The translations under genes and the position numbers were made by a program. Below, piece by piece: positions 1 through 14,337 of a DNA stretch of 64,000 nucleotides (position 1 is the stretch's first letter; each line of letters opens with the position of its first letter). This stretch comes from Glandiceps talaboti (taxonomy: Eukaryota > Hemichordata > Enteropneusta > Spengelidae): NCBI RefSeq assembly GCF_964340395.1, contig NC_135558.1:4722001-4786000 (forward strand), written 5' to 3'. Under the pieces are notes generated by a model. That model saw only the letters and a list, made by a program, of their open reading frames with translations, did no database searches and was not told where the DNA came from.

Positions 1-430
1 CATTAACTGGGCAAATGAATTATGAAGATTATACGCTACATTGATTAGCTTTAAAGAACAAATGCATTTCGTTACCACCAATACATGCACCAAACTATCT
101 GAAATTTAAAGCTTGCATGCATTCTAGAGATATTTCCAAATCATCAAAAGTGATGCAAACTGCACATCACAATTAAACAACTACATCAAACACGTATGCT
201 TGGTTATCATCAATGCATGCACCAAATAATGTGAGTTGTGAATATCATATTCTTAAGATAATTCCTAATTACCGCAAATATCAATTATGGATATCACTCA
301 CTAAAACTAAAACTATACCAACAGGCTTTATAAGACACGTGTGCTTTGTTATAGTTGATATATGTACCAAATTATATGAAGTTGCATTTTTAAGATTCCG
401 CCTAATTACCGAAAATAATTAATCATGAAA
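1..430. repeat. Degenerate ~145-bp tandem repeat, intronic
   Basis: About three diverged units share the blocks ATGCACCAAACTATCTGAAA, GCTTGCATTC, GATATTGCCTAATTACC and ACTCACTAAAACTAAAA. A second array of the same unit occupies 2960-3340. Both lie in introns of the lectin gene. Confidence 0.6.
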
Positions 431-477
431 ATCACTCATTTTAAATCTAAAAAAACTATGCCAATATGATTTTTAAT

Positions 478-479
<2 letters not shown>

Positions 480-529
<50 letters not shown>

Positions 530-534
530 TACAT

Positions 535-565
<31 letters not shown>

Positions 566-593
566 GGCAGACAGATAGATGGATAGATAGATT

Positions 594-633
<40 letters not shown>

Positions 634-639
634 TATAGA

Positions 640-716
<77 letters not shown>
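480..716. repeat. (AGAT)n/(AGAC)n microsatellite
   Basis: Alternating blocks of AGAT and AGAC tetranucleotides. The ORF across it (repeated L-S-V-C) is an artefact. Confidence 0.95.
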
Positions 717-720
<4 letters not shown>

Positions 721-823
721 GAATCATATAACGTAACTCTTACTGAAGGTAAAAATGGATGGAATTAAGGACTGATCATGTTGAGCTTGCGTTTCCGGTT
801 AATCGGTAAGGAGTTGCTCTTAC

Positions 824-1179
824 CCTAACTTTGCCTGTGTCACCGTCAGTAATCTTCAAGGAATCAAATTCAACGGTGTATGATGTAACCCATGCATGTA
901 ACATATGATTGGCCTGTCGACCGAGAGTGGTGATTCCTGTCACTATAGTCTTTACTTGGAAATTAACAGTAATCCACGGCTCGGAATCAGTGCGCTGAGC
1001 GATCCATGCACCAGTTTGTCCCGTCAGATAATCTTCACGGAAACCGAGACGACCAAAGCGTGCTTGACTGTATTGTTTGAACGGATTGTAGGCTACGTAT
1101 GTACTAGAAGCCTGGATTTGGGAATCTTCGATCTCACCTGATGCCATACCAAGAGGTTGAAGACAATTTGCGTTCAGAC
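824..1179 (-). CDS. F5/8 type C (discoidin) domain, first part
   Basis: After acceptor GACACAG the peptide reads CLQPLGMASGEIEDSQIQAS, the diagnostic start of F5/8C domains, then GAWIAQRTDSEPWITVNFQ and VTGITTLGRQ. These are the LGxExGxIxDSQIxASS, GAWxAxxxDxxxWLxVDL and VxGVxTQGR blocks. The exon stops in phase 0 at AGG/GTAAGA before the last beta strands and final cysteine. That remainder is not visible between 1 and 823, so it lies outside the window. Such domains bind phospholipid or glycans. Confidence 0.88.
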
Positions 1180-4100
1180 CTGTGTCATCTTGAGAATGAA
1201 ATCATATTGATCAATAACATAATTTGGTGTATGTTTAGTATGTTTAGTATAGGAAAACAGCGAGGCGCGTTGGTAAGGTTTGCATGTCCTACTTCTACCA
1301 CATTTCAGTTTACGACTATCCCATATAGCGTTCATCAAGTGCCAACTTCTAAAACCTAATGCATGCAATGTTTCAAGGGAAGTCTGTTTTAAGGTTCTTA
1401 CTTACATGTCACTGATTAGTAAAACCCTTTTACAATGCTTCAACCCAATCTTTAGAATGAGTATGACTGTCTACTTTCGTTCGCCTTCAAGGTCAATATT
1501 AATTAATCCCGTTTGTTAGATTAACGACAAAAAGTTATAGTATGTTGAACATTGTATTCTTTGAGACATATGTAAGATAAAATTGAACATTTCGAATGCT
1601 GGATTATGGGGGCCCGTTCTGGTCACAATTATGTAAAATGTGCTAGAATTAAATTAATGTAGTCTAGAATTAATTTTTATAATGACTGCAATTAATATTA
1701 TGCACTCCTTGAATTAATTAAAGAAATGAAAAAATGTAAATACTAAAAATAGTAACGATGCTTACATTCTTGGCAGATAAAGAATGCGTTTTGGTCACAA
1801 TTGCAAGCCCTCCATCGGTAACCATCTTCCTCACTGAAACAAAACACGAAACACAAACGGAGACTTTCATGGGTGCATCTTTAAAAACTACAAACAAATT
1901 AAATTGTTAAAGATGTACATGTTGAAACGGCCAAAGAGAACAACAAAAACAAAGAAGTGAGAACAAAGTAACGTACATTTTTAGAAGTCCCTATGGGTAT
2001 GCGTGAAATGACTGCTCTTTTTGTACATCTGTATGATCTAACCCTTGTCACCAGCTTTACCTTTATATGGCTAGCGATCACCTAACTTGTAATTGTTGTT
2101 TAAACATAATGACTGGTTTTCATATATTATATTACAGTGCAAGATCGAGGTCCATTTGAATGTTCCTATCTAAAAATAATATTATAGTCATGTTGAAAAA
2201 AGATAACGATTTAGACATACATAAAAGCAAACACACACACCCATACACACACCTACACATACATACATACATACATACATACATACATACATACATACAT
2301 ACATACATACAGACAGACACACAGACACACAGACACACACACACACACATACATACATACATACATACATACATACATACATACATACATACATACATAC
2401 ATACATACATACATACATACATACATACATACATCGCACTTACCTCATCACAGCACAATCAAAATCACTGCCATTCTCATTTGGGTTCAGTTTCCAGTCA
2501 TTGTAAATCACTGTCTCATTATCTGGAAATATCCAATTTCTCTCACAGCTTCGGTCGTTAGCTCCGAACCAGAAGTTTCCAGTGAAATTATTACTCCGAA
2601 TGTACTTCACAATATAGTCCTGAATTTCTTGGTCTTTGATCATAGCTAGGTGTTTACCATTCTCCTGGCATATTTGTGAAGCCCGCATCCATGTGGTTGA
2701 CTCTTGGTGAAATTCAAATGGTAGCATACCAAGCGCTATGGATTGATAATATTGAAACGAGTTTGAACACATATTGATTTGGGTTGAAAAAATTATATTT
2801 CCTCTACCCTCGTGGGCTGATTCCTAACTTAATTGAACCAGATGCAAACAGACTACCTTTAGTGAGGCCAAACCGTAGATTTTGGATCCTACACACACAT
2901 ATTGTTGGAATGAAAAATTCTGAGGTCTAACTATCATACATGATGTTCCCCTCAATTAGCAAATTAATTGTACCAAACTATATGAAATTTGATGCGTGCA
3001 TTCTTGGGATATTGCCTAATTGCCAAAAAATCATCTGTGCAAGTGAAATGTTAAGACACATGCACTTCGTTACCATCAATGTATGAATCAAACTATCTGA
3101 AATGTCAAGCTGCATTCTAAAGATATTGCCTGATTATCAAAAATGATATTACACATCACAATTAAAAACTACATCAAAAACTAAATTAAACGTGTGCTTT
3201 TTGATCGTCAGTGCATGAACCAAATTATGAAATTTGAAGCTTGCATTCGTAAGATGTTGTCTAATGAATTATGCAAATTACTCACTAAAACTAAAAGCTA
3301 GCTTTATAGCACATGTGCACGTTGTTATGGTTGATGTATGGGGGTTGTTTTTTTATGCTGGTTGGTATCAGAAAGGACTTATACTTTTCAGGAGGTGGTG
3401 GTATGAGAAAGGGTCGGATGAATCAAAATTGGCGTTAATTAACAGAGACTATGCAGTTAACACTGGAAGCGTTTCAACCTGGTGTATCTATCTTCACAAC
3501 TTCCTTACTCTCGTCACTCATGCCACACTAGATCTAGGGCTAGCTTCCCCTGGGATCCCTGGCCTTTAGTGACTTAGACTAATTAAAATGCAACTTGGTA
3601 TCAGAAAGGGTATACTTTTTGCATAAAATTGGTATCACAACACATTGGGTTTTAATGTTTGTGAGGAGCCTCCCCGTAATGTTACCCATAGAGTTAACCC
3701 CCACCCCCGTCTGAGGCATCTGCTGTTGTTTTTGTATCAGTTGTAATGTTCTTTTTACCTAATATTGGCATTACGTGAAGTTATTCCTTGGTTCACGTCA
3801 TTAAAGCAAACACACTGGTGTTGTTTCGCGGGTTGTACATACGGTGTACATGATAACTCTCATTCTCGCACACCAGAGCTTGGTGTTGAGCGTAGTATCA
3901 TGCACCTCTCTGATAACTGCAAAGCGGTTGTTTACATGTCAGCCTTAACTTTATCTTCCAATCAGAGTGCGCGTTTGCTCAGTAGTTTGACGTAATGTTT
4001 ACTATTTGCATATCACGCAGCGATATATTCAAACTTATCATACCCATCAGCTGAAAAATGAGTGCGTCTTTGTTTTGCGTACGGTATTCCATTAAATATA

Positions 4101-5073
4101 CATAAATGTTCGTGATATGCTTTGTTGTTCTAGTTAAGCAAAAATTACACCCTCTGTGGTGGTAATTTTCATATCCTTCATAAATTTAGGAATTCATGTT
4201 TACGATCGCGTGACGACTGTGCGTTCGCCGTCACTGGACTTTCACGGTTGTGTGTGGAATTTTTGACTATTTCCTGGACCCTGTGACATGAAAAGTACAG
4301 TTCAAAGACTTGTTACAAAGTATACAGCGGTGATATTTTGTTCGAATGACAACTAATTTGGCATTGGAAATGCTGGTTATAGCTCGATCTCTAGTGCAGT
4401 GATCACGTGATACAACAAGCAAAAATACGGCCGTTGGTGAAAAATACGCCTGCGTATCTGCAGGGCTCTCGACCAATCAGAATGCGAGATTTGTGACAGG
4501 TGACGTATAACGAGATTTATTGGCGGTGCCGTAAAAGAGGCTGTTGTTTACGACAATGTTAAGTATAATGATAACGGAAACGAGGATTTCTTACCTTGTT
4601 CACAAGCACGACCAGTCCAACCCGGCCTACAAGTACATAAGGTCTCAGAGTCTTCAAACCAGTATGGTAAACAAGTACCACCATTCTGGCACTGAACGTT
4701 GTCACAGCTATTGCCTCCTATAAAACAAAGTGTTAAATTGGCAATTTAATTAAAGGTTTTAAGTCAAATATTTCACATGAAGTAGACAACTTTCTAGTTA
4801 ACCTACACTGCATTACTTATTGCTGTGGTAGTAATTACATACTGGGTTGGGTATATAATTTCTAAAATGCATCAATCTTTACCGTCAAAGGTATCTATAG
4901 AGAATTTTCTTGTATTATTGAAATCATTTGTGATGACAGTTGACAATCTTGTACTGCTTACAAAACAAAGTTCAATATAAACTGCAATATTGTTGACACC
5001 CTTCAGTAAATAAAGGACTGTTTAATCTCAAACAAAACCTTTCTGAACAATAAAGTGATGGAATAACCTCAAT

Positions 5074-5134
<61 letters not shown>

Positions 5135-8100
5135 AAATCTCTATTGAGATCTGAGTGTCGAGAAACATAGAGTATCCCATTATAAACTTTGTTTTGAAAG
5201 ATGGTTACATTCAATCATGCATAATGTCAAGTACGACCACGTGTGAACACCATAGCCAGTGCATTCCACCGTGTACTATAATTGCATGTTCCATGTATGT
5301 ATTATTAGCAGTGATTTCAATCATATGAATTGGGCGTACTAGCTGCTGCATATTAATAAAAGGTGGCCGCGCGCGCAGTATGCCCCTATTGGTTACTTAG
5401 TGAACTCATACTCAGCTGAACTCAGCTTATAAACGATCACCCGGTGTAATTTATATACAATTCATGGTCATTTTATTGTACTTAATGGCCATCGGCCCAA
5501 AATACAAAGAAAATTCATACATAATCTGATAAAACGCCACAATCTCAGAAAATATCATTTACTTCTTTTCTCAAAGATAGTGCAAAGATAGTGTATTGTA
5601 AAGAAAATCAGCGAGTGTTTGGTTTGTATCACTGTCTTCAGAACTCATGATTTCTATGAACTTTGTATAGGAGTAAAGAAGAAAGTAAACGTGGAATGTA
5701 CTTATTTCGATAGCGATTAGAAAAATTACATTACTCCACCCTTTAACATGATATACCATAGCCGTTGTCATTCCACTGTGTCGAATGCTTTCGAAAAGTC
5801 TACAAAAACGCAATAGAAGTTTCCCCTATTCATTGTCAAGTATTTTTGGAATATGGATTGTAAGATGGAAAATGTCAACGGCGGAGTAGCCTCTCCTAAA
5901 ACCAGCCTGGGCTTCTTCAATCTTGGCGAAAGCATCCGCCCAAAAGGTTTGTCTATGATTGAGGATACTGTGAAGATTTTACCGAAGATACTTAACAGAG
6001 AAATTCCTTTGTATATAGTTATCCGGTACATTGTTTTTTTTTATGAATTGGCATCATTACCACTTTTGCCCATTCTGTTGGAAAAATACCAGTGTCCATA
6101 ATTCTTTTGAATAAGCTTTTAGATATGGAAGCCAAAACTGTGGTGATGATTTAAAGAATTCATACAAGATGTTATCTGGACCAGCTGACTTTCCATTTCA
6201 ATCTAAAGTTTGAGATACTGGCTAGTATGTCTTCATCTGTTATTGGACAATTTAGAATATCATAATCTATGTCCTCGTTTGCTACTGACATAAAATCATC
6301 AACAACTGACTGAAATAAATGTGTATATTCCTCTGACAGATAAAACGGAACCTGATTACTTTGTTCTTTGTAAAGACTACTAAAATAATTGCACCAAACC
6401 TTCTGGCTGAATACAATGCATAACTAGTTTAGAAATAGTAAGTCTCCGGAGAGTGTGCCAAAAACGTTTCGGATCTTCCCTTGCTGCTAGAGCGGTAACT
6501 TTATCGTCGCCGTGGTGAATTTTAACTATGATTGACCGTGGTTTGTTTCCCCGACGAACACCGACACGATGAGCCCTAACGATATCGCGTTTGACCCAAT
6601 TTTACTCGTTGCATTTTCATTGAGAATTGATACAACCTAATCTTTACAACCTTCAAATCTTTCGTCGTCTTCCTCTTTGATAATATATAGTCTAACATTG
6701 TCTCTTCTTGAAAAAGACTCTAGCTGGTTAGTATCGTGTTCAATGTACTTGAACATCTTTCCAGTTTTTTGGTGGAGTGAAAGTTCCAATCCTGGTTCTC
6801 CAGGCTTGGAGGCTGACTCCCATGGTGGATAAGAGTAACTGATGTACTTACGGTTATTAACTTGACAGATTAGCAGAAAAATTACTGAAAAAAGTTTTAG
6901 CGATATGAAAGCGCATGTGAGCAAGTTGTGACGCATCACGTGACCTCCTCGGCGTATCAGTAATTTATATACGTTTATACAAACGTTGAGGAAACCTCTA
7001 CATCGCAATCAACTATTCTAGCAATGCCAAAAGACAAGTGTAATGTCATGGAAAGACTGCATCGACATTGACTTTATACTAGAAGAGTTTACTATTTAGG
7101 TAAGAATAAGTAAAAAGCTTACAAACTCAACTTGTGTAACTTTAAGAAAGAAAAAAGAAATCTGTAAGTTCAGTTTCTATAAAGCTGGCAAATCGTCTAT
7201 CATATATTTATAACATGTCTTATTCCTTGCCAAGTGCAAAGTTTTAGTTTTTACATACCTGATATTTCCAAATTTAATGAGTAAGCCCTTTTTTGGGTCG
7301 TGAATGACGTGCCATGTAGGTTGATGCTATAAATATCATCTTCATTTGTTATGAATTTCATGTAGTGGTCAGACCCCTCCACCGCATCGAAGGACCATCT
7401 TAGACCACCCCCTCGAGACCAATGTCCAATGATTTCTCCTCCCTGAAAGGGTATCCACTCATCTCTAGGAAATTTGATTATCGTTTCTTCGTCAACAAAG
7501 GTGGGTTGTAAAGATATCCTGACGGCCAGTTGCAATATGGTTTTTACATCATTCGTTTGGTTTGGTTGTAAAATTGTTTCCCAAACACCAAGATTAATTG
7601 GCTCCATTGTAGTAGAGATGAACCTTGCTCCAGTAATATAACCAGGACAATATGGCAGCTCCCTACCGATATTGATGGCTCCAAGGTTTGGCACGTCTCC
7701 AAGACTGCGTTGGATGATCGAGCTCCCAAAGTTTTGTATTGAGCATTTTACTGTGGAAAGAAAAGGGAGTAGATTGCGTCCATCAGCTATTGGCAGTTAT
7801 TTTGACCTATGCAAATGTCTTTCTAGTTTACGTTTAATGCAAAATATCACTTCTGATATATAACGTTAAACGACATGATATTCCGTTAAGAGTCACGGGG
7901 GAGTGGGAGGGGGGGGGGGTTCTGACCGAACAAAGCACTGGGACCGTATATGAAAATAAAAACAACTAAAACATCACGAGTGTGTGACGGACGAATGGTG
8001 ACTATCGAAAGTTCGCCATGAATGTGTTAATGTAATGTAAACTGGTCCATATTCATAACCTTTTTCACGAAAGATTAAAATTTTTATATAGTCTGTTTTG

Positions 8101-8198
8101 TTTAGATTCAAGCAAATAATAGCATTTTATATTTATCAGTAAACAGTCCTTACACCATCCATACCGACAAGTAGAGGACAGAAAGACAGACAGATTAG

Positions 8199-8294
<96 letters not shown>

Positions 8295-8331
8295 GAGTTA
8301 GATGGATAGATAGATAGATCGATATATAGGC

Positions 8332-8378
<47 letters not shown>

Positions 8379-11300
8379 CAAGCAAACAAACAAACAGATT
8401 AGCAGACATAGATAGACACACTGGCAGGCAGGCAGGCAGGCAGACAGACACAGACAGACAGAATAGCGGCAGACAGACAGATAGATAGAAAGAGTGGCAG
8501 GCTGGGCAGGCAATATGAGCACATGCACAGCTAACATGTAATGGAGCTAAAATCCATTGTGAGAGACACTCACAGTTCACAGATCATTAGTTAGCTCCTA
8601 TGGGTGGATATAAAAATATGCTTACCATACTGGCAGATGAAATTAGCCGGAAGATTACACCAAACCACTTCCCATCTGTAATCATGTTGCTCACTGCTCA
8701 CGAAGACAAAATAATAAACAAGGTTAACTTTAGCTTATACCATGCCCGAGCCATTTAGAACAAAAACTATGGAATATATACTCTAGTCGTTCTGCGTCAC
8801 GAAAACGAGTGTCTATGTCACGACAACGCTCGTCTACGTCATTGGTTTTGCTGTGTTGGAAATATTAGTCAAAACGTTCAAAAATACCATTACTTTCCTG
8901 ATTTTTCTTTTATGTTACTGGCGCTGGTATAATTACGTTATTCTCCAATATTTTTCTTCATTCAGCTGGAAAATACGAGTGACTTAAGGGTTGTCACTAC
9001 GAGTGACAAAAGACAAAAGCCCCATTAGGCCACTCGTATTTTCCTTGGCTGAACGAAGAAAAATATTGGGGAGTAACATCTAATCATAATTAATTGATAA
9101 CAAAAACAAGTTAAAAAGATAGCAATAGTGTTACTTAAAGGGGTACAAGCAGGGTTTATATGTTTTAGGATGTGACCTGGTATTAATATATAACTTATAA
9201 ATGGAGGCTGCAAACTCATACTTACAGTAATTACAATTTGGACAAAAATGGTCTCAATTACATTACGAGGAACATGACGTGTTATAGAGATGGCATTGTG
9301 AACTAGTATAAGGTTATTATGAATAATGACAACCTTAATTTAACATCAAGATATAATGATTGCGCCATTTTATGCCAGTTTAAGAATAAAACATGAAGTC
9401 CATTCGAGTGGTAGTTTCCTGTGCGTTGATAGCATTAAAAATTGAGTTCTTAGTCTTTCAAATTCTGTTAGATACCTACATACTGGAGTATCTCTCTGTG
9501 GTGTATAACCCTACTTACGATAACACAACACAATTCTTTCCTTCATCTTCAGGTACAGTAGCCCAGTTTGTGTAGAAAGGTTGCTCCCCAGTACTATAGA
9601 CCATCACATCGTTTCCGTCAAGATCAGTCAGATCGAAGAAAAAATCGCCTCCCAACCCGGTTGCTTTTATTTGATTGACTACGTACTCTTGTGTCTTTTC
9701 ATTTCGAATCTGGAGCAAGGTGCCTTTCCTCTGAGTACACTCATGCTGGGCATCAAACCAAGACAAACTGGTCATGGAGATCCTAAAAACGGACTCAGTA
9801 TCCCAGGTATTATTGACTGGTTCACCTGCAATCATTTAACAGAGAATTCTGATTTTAGAATGCAATGTTGATTAAAAACGTTCATTTCTCTAATCGTAGT
9901 TACTACCTCAGTCTGATTAAAATCTGAAGTGGTGAAAGCTGTTAGTCTGTTAGATGCCTTTATTTACCTCTATTTCCATCGTTTTCTGTAGTTTTTTTGT
10001 TCTGGGTTATCGCCGCCTTCGATCACCCAGAACAAAACAAACGATGGAAACAGAGGTAAATAAAGGCATCTAACAGCTTTCACCACATCAGATTTTAATC
10101 AGATTGCTACCTCCTATGAAAACGTTTGGTTCTACACAATAAACATTATCTGCAATTGTGTACACGTAATTTGATGAGAAACGAGGCTGATCCATACCTT
10201 AAAAATAGCACCAATGGCGTTGTAGCACAACTGTACAGTTTTTAAAAATGTTTTCCCATATGCTGATCCATGCTGGGTATAGGTGTTCATTTGCTGAATG
10301 ATTATCCATACATTATTGAATGTTTATTTAGTTGTCTATTTATCCCTGTTACCTCGCAATATATGCGATCACTTAGCTGTTGCTATGGGCGTGGACTTGT
10401 TGTTAGGCACATTTGCATACATTTTTGAAAATGTATTCATTTGTCTATAAATCCATGTTATCTTTGCAATATATGTGATCATTAGGATATTGCTATGGGC
10501 GTGGTCTTGCTGCTAGGCACATTTGCATACATTTTTTGAATGTTTATTAATTTGTCTGTGTTATCTTTGCAAAATATTTAATCATTTGGCTGTTGTTATG
10601 GGCGTGGTCATGTTGCTAGGCATATTTGCTTACATTTTTTTGAATAGTTATCCTATTGTTATCTTTGCAATATACGTGATTATTTGGTTGTTGCTAAGGG
10701 CGTGGTCTTGTTGCTAGGTAAATTACATACATTTTTTGAATGTTTATTCAATTGTCTGTTCATCCCCATGGTTATCTTTGTGAAATACACCACCGATTGG
10801 CTGTTGCTATGGGCGTGGCCTTGTTGCTAGGCATATTTGCATACATTTTTAAACACCCTCAGTATGTTCCCACCAATTTCAGACCGATCTGCCCAATAGT
10901 TTTTGAGTAAGTTTTTTTTACCAAAAATTACATTTTTCGACCCAAATCATACACTGGTAATAAGATCATTTTGATTTGAACAATTTCCCAACTAGACACC
11001 CAAGGTAATACACCCATCAAATACCATGGCAATCGGTACATGCAGGAAATTTAACCTGCCAAACACAGTATGATCATGGAGGTCTTGATATGACTCTATT
11101 TTTCTTTCCCCATAAAATGTGTGACTTCTTATCCTTTGTACAAACTGTTTTTGGAATGCCTGAGGATTGTGCATTGTATAATATATGAACCTGTTTTAAT
11201 CATAGTGTCTAAGATTTAATTCAGCTGTGCTAAAAACTGGTATAGGTTGCCAAGCAACCTTAAACAGATGTTAATCTTTACGCCATTGACAATGACATGT

Positions 11301-12743
11301 GAAGTAGCCCATAAAAGATTTAATGATTTCATTACATCAATAAAACAAGAATCTTTCATTTCCAGGCTGAAGTCAAAGCATTTTGTAATACAACAAACCA
11401 CATTTCAAGCGTAAAATGCACATTTCTGATGCGATCATTTTCATTTGAACAATTTCCCAACTAGACACCCAAGGTAATGGACAATCTTATGTGTTGATAA
11501 ATCTCAAAAATCCTTTGTCTCCTATTTTTGAAAAATGCCCCTTTTTTTCAGATGCAATGGAACAAAATGTTCTGCTCTGGCAAAATCGTGGTAAGAACGC
11601 TGTATATGTATGTATGTATGCATGCATGTATGTATGTATGTATGTATGTATGTATGTATGTATGTATGTATGTATGTATGTATGTATGTATGTATGTATG
11701 TATGTATGTATGTGTGTGTGTGTGTGTGCGCGCGCACGTGCGTGTGCGTGTGTGTGTGTGTGTGTCGGTATATGGTTTAGATGGTTTGATAGGTCAAACT
11801 TTTTGAAAATTATTGCCAAACATTTTTTTACATAATGGGTACAGCATTTCCCCCCATTTGAAATCGGGGTGGGCGCTGGAGGATTTTTGAGAAAAAAAAT
11901 TGTTTCAGGCCAAAACAGAAAAAAATATTGCTGACAAACTCCGGACAAAAAAATTGTTTGCATAATATGAGCTAGAAAATTAATTGTGATGCAAGTGTTG
12001 AAAACTAGCCAAAAGATATCAAATTCCAAGATAGCTTGTTGACAAATGCCAAAACATTACCATTAAATCAAATTACTGAGAGAATGACCTGATCGACTTA
12101 ACACATTGTATCCTGTAATCTTTCATATGATGACATGTTTTTAATGGAATAGGGTGCAAAATTCACACACTGACAAAGTTTTCTCTATATTAGTTTTCTA
12201 ATTGTGTTGTCATCAAGGTGGTATTGTTATTAGTGTCCCCTCAATATACTATCAGAAAGCAACCTTTCAGTCAATGAAAGTCGAGGACTCACATACCGTA
12301 ACTTTAGAAAAGTCGCCAGACAAACTCAAATATATTAAATACGTATGGTCGATTCGATTGCAGTGCTGTCTGTTTGTCGCAGAACATTTGCCTATTTCAA
12401 AACAGAGATATGTATTGTTGCAATCGAGGTCCTCATTTCAGACATAACAACACTCTAACTCTTGAGCAAGTAAGCCAAAACGTACAAGCCTCATACCTTC
12501 GTCCCAAGGAATTTCTTTCAAAAGTTGGTAGTTCGATCAGATGTGCTGTGTCTGTACACCTAAAGATGCACAGCATATATATTGAACACACATACCAAAC
12601 GTCAATTCTTAAACTTTCCCGATTTTCGTGTAGACAACGTTTGAACGTACAAATTTTGCGGCCTTCAGTTTGAATTCATTACAGTAACACTTGCGGTTGA
12701 TTCTGTTCAACTTTGAGCGAAATTTTAATCATCCTTCTGATCC

Positions 12744-12797
<54 letters not shown>

Positions 12798-14283
12798 CAA
12801 ACATGGCGGCCGGATCCGTCGCTAAACTTATTTTCTATGAAGCTAGGGAGTTAGTATGCGCAGGCACCATTTCAAAATAAAACTGAGTTCTAGATGTGCT
12901 CTCCAATGCGTCTATGGCGAGCTACACTTTAATAGCAACTGCTCTCGACGGCAGCCTATATCCTAAATTCTACCATTTTCCTTGTTTTAAAAAAGAATTA
13001 AAAAGGTGAAGGAAAGAGTGAGCAAATATCTGTGAGTACCCTTTTCTCAGTGACGTCAATCTTTGATCTTGACGATTTTACCATCTACATGTAATATGGG
13101 ATCTCAAACAATTTTAGACAATAAGTAAACAGACAGTATTAAGTTACTAATTGTCATTGTTGTTTTAAAAATGTAAAATAGACAGTCCAGTGCCAGTGTA
13201 CAACTGATGTAATGGGTTGATGTGTGCATGTTTCACTGAGGAAACTATGTCCCACTCACAAAATAGATTTAATCGGACAGTCTGCATATCTGAACAAAAT
13301 ATTGTAATTTTACTGTATTGTCTTGTCAAACAACGTATAATATTTCACTGCTAACAAATGGTTTACTTTCAACCAAGACGATGACCTTTGATGGTCAAAT
13401 AAAATGAGCTGCATCATTAAAAAGTCTGGAAAAAGACAAGGACAATCGATAAAATAAAACGTATGGCCATAGGAAACGTTATACTGAAAAAAAGAACAAT
13501 TAAATGGTAAACCATCAAAATACAAGTTTTAAAACACGGTTGCAAATACACAATTCGTAACAACAAAAAGGGTACACAACAGAGACAACATTGGTTCAAC
13601 TTGATACAATACACAACAGGACTATTTCCATACGTTTTGTTCTACACTTGAATGTGACTTTGGTTTTATGACGGGTTTCATAACCATGAGAACGGCCATC
13701 TATATCAGGTACAAGGTGATGAAGCTTGTGTTCAACATTTACAATCTTAGAACCAAATTGTCGACAGACATTCTTACACCTTTGTTCTAAACTAACAACG
13801 CCAAGTTGTTCATAAGGTACATATGACACATACGCAGGGTTCTTTTCTGAACACACTCCAACGATGATTTCAATTTCTCTGTAAGTCACCCTTGCCAAGC
13901 TATGCATGAAAATTCTAGGCAAGATCTAATCAATTTGATGTAAATTCATTTCAAGTCATTAACACTAGCTACATACCGACACACAACCCGCAATAAATGC
14001 TGGTGTTTTACATGCTTTACTGGTGACTTCCTCAATGTGAGATTCCATTTGAGGTTGCTAAATAAGGTGAGCCCAAGACCTTTTAGTTAGAATATCTAGG
14101 CAATAGATATATACATTGGAGATGAAATCTGTGCATATCCTATAGACAAAGTGGTAGTGAATTCATTATTATATTTGTTGTATCACCTACCTGTATATCC
14201 CAGAGCGTGTCTCCCATTATAGTAAATTTAGAAATATTGGGGAAATAATAGTGAAACTCCAAAGTATAGTAAGCCCGCGACGT

Positions 14284-14337
<54 letters not shown>

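Noticed and set aside
479-727. Long frames rich in L-S-V-C or Y-I-H-T across microsatellites (also 2132-2561, 8065-8580, 11491-12029, 32943-33482, 46411-47572, 52677-53235, 59689-60073)
   Set aside because: They are translations of tetranucleotide arrays, open in several frames on both strands.
905-1141. Plus-strand frame over the discoidin exon
   Set aside because: Antisense shadow of a recognised F5/8C exon.
2238-2434. CRISPR-like or satellite array
   Set aside because: Simple tetranucleotide repeat with no spacers, in a eukaryotic genome.
12793-12870. MAAGSVAKLIFYEARELVCA frame after ACATGGCGGCC as a gene start
   Set aside because: Stops after 25 codons, with no donor and no further support.
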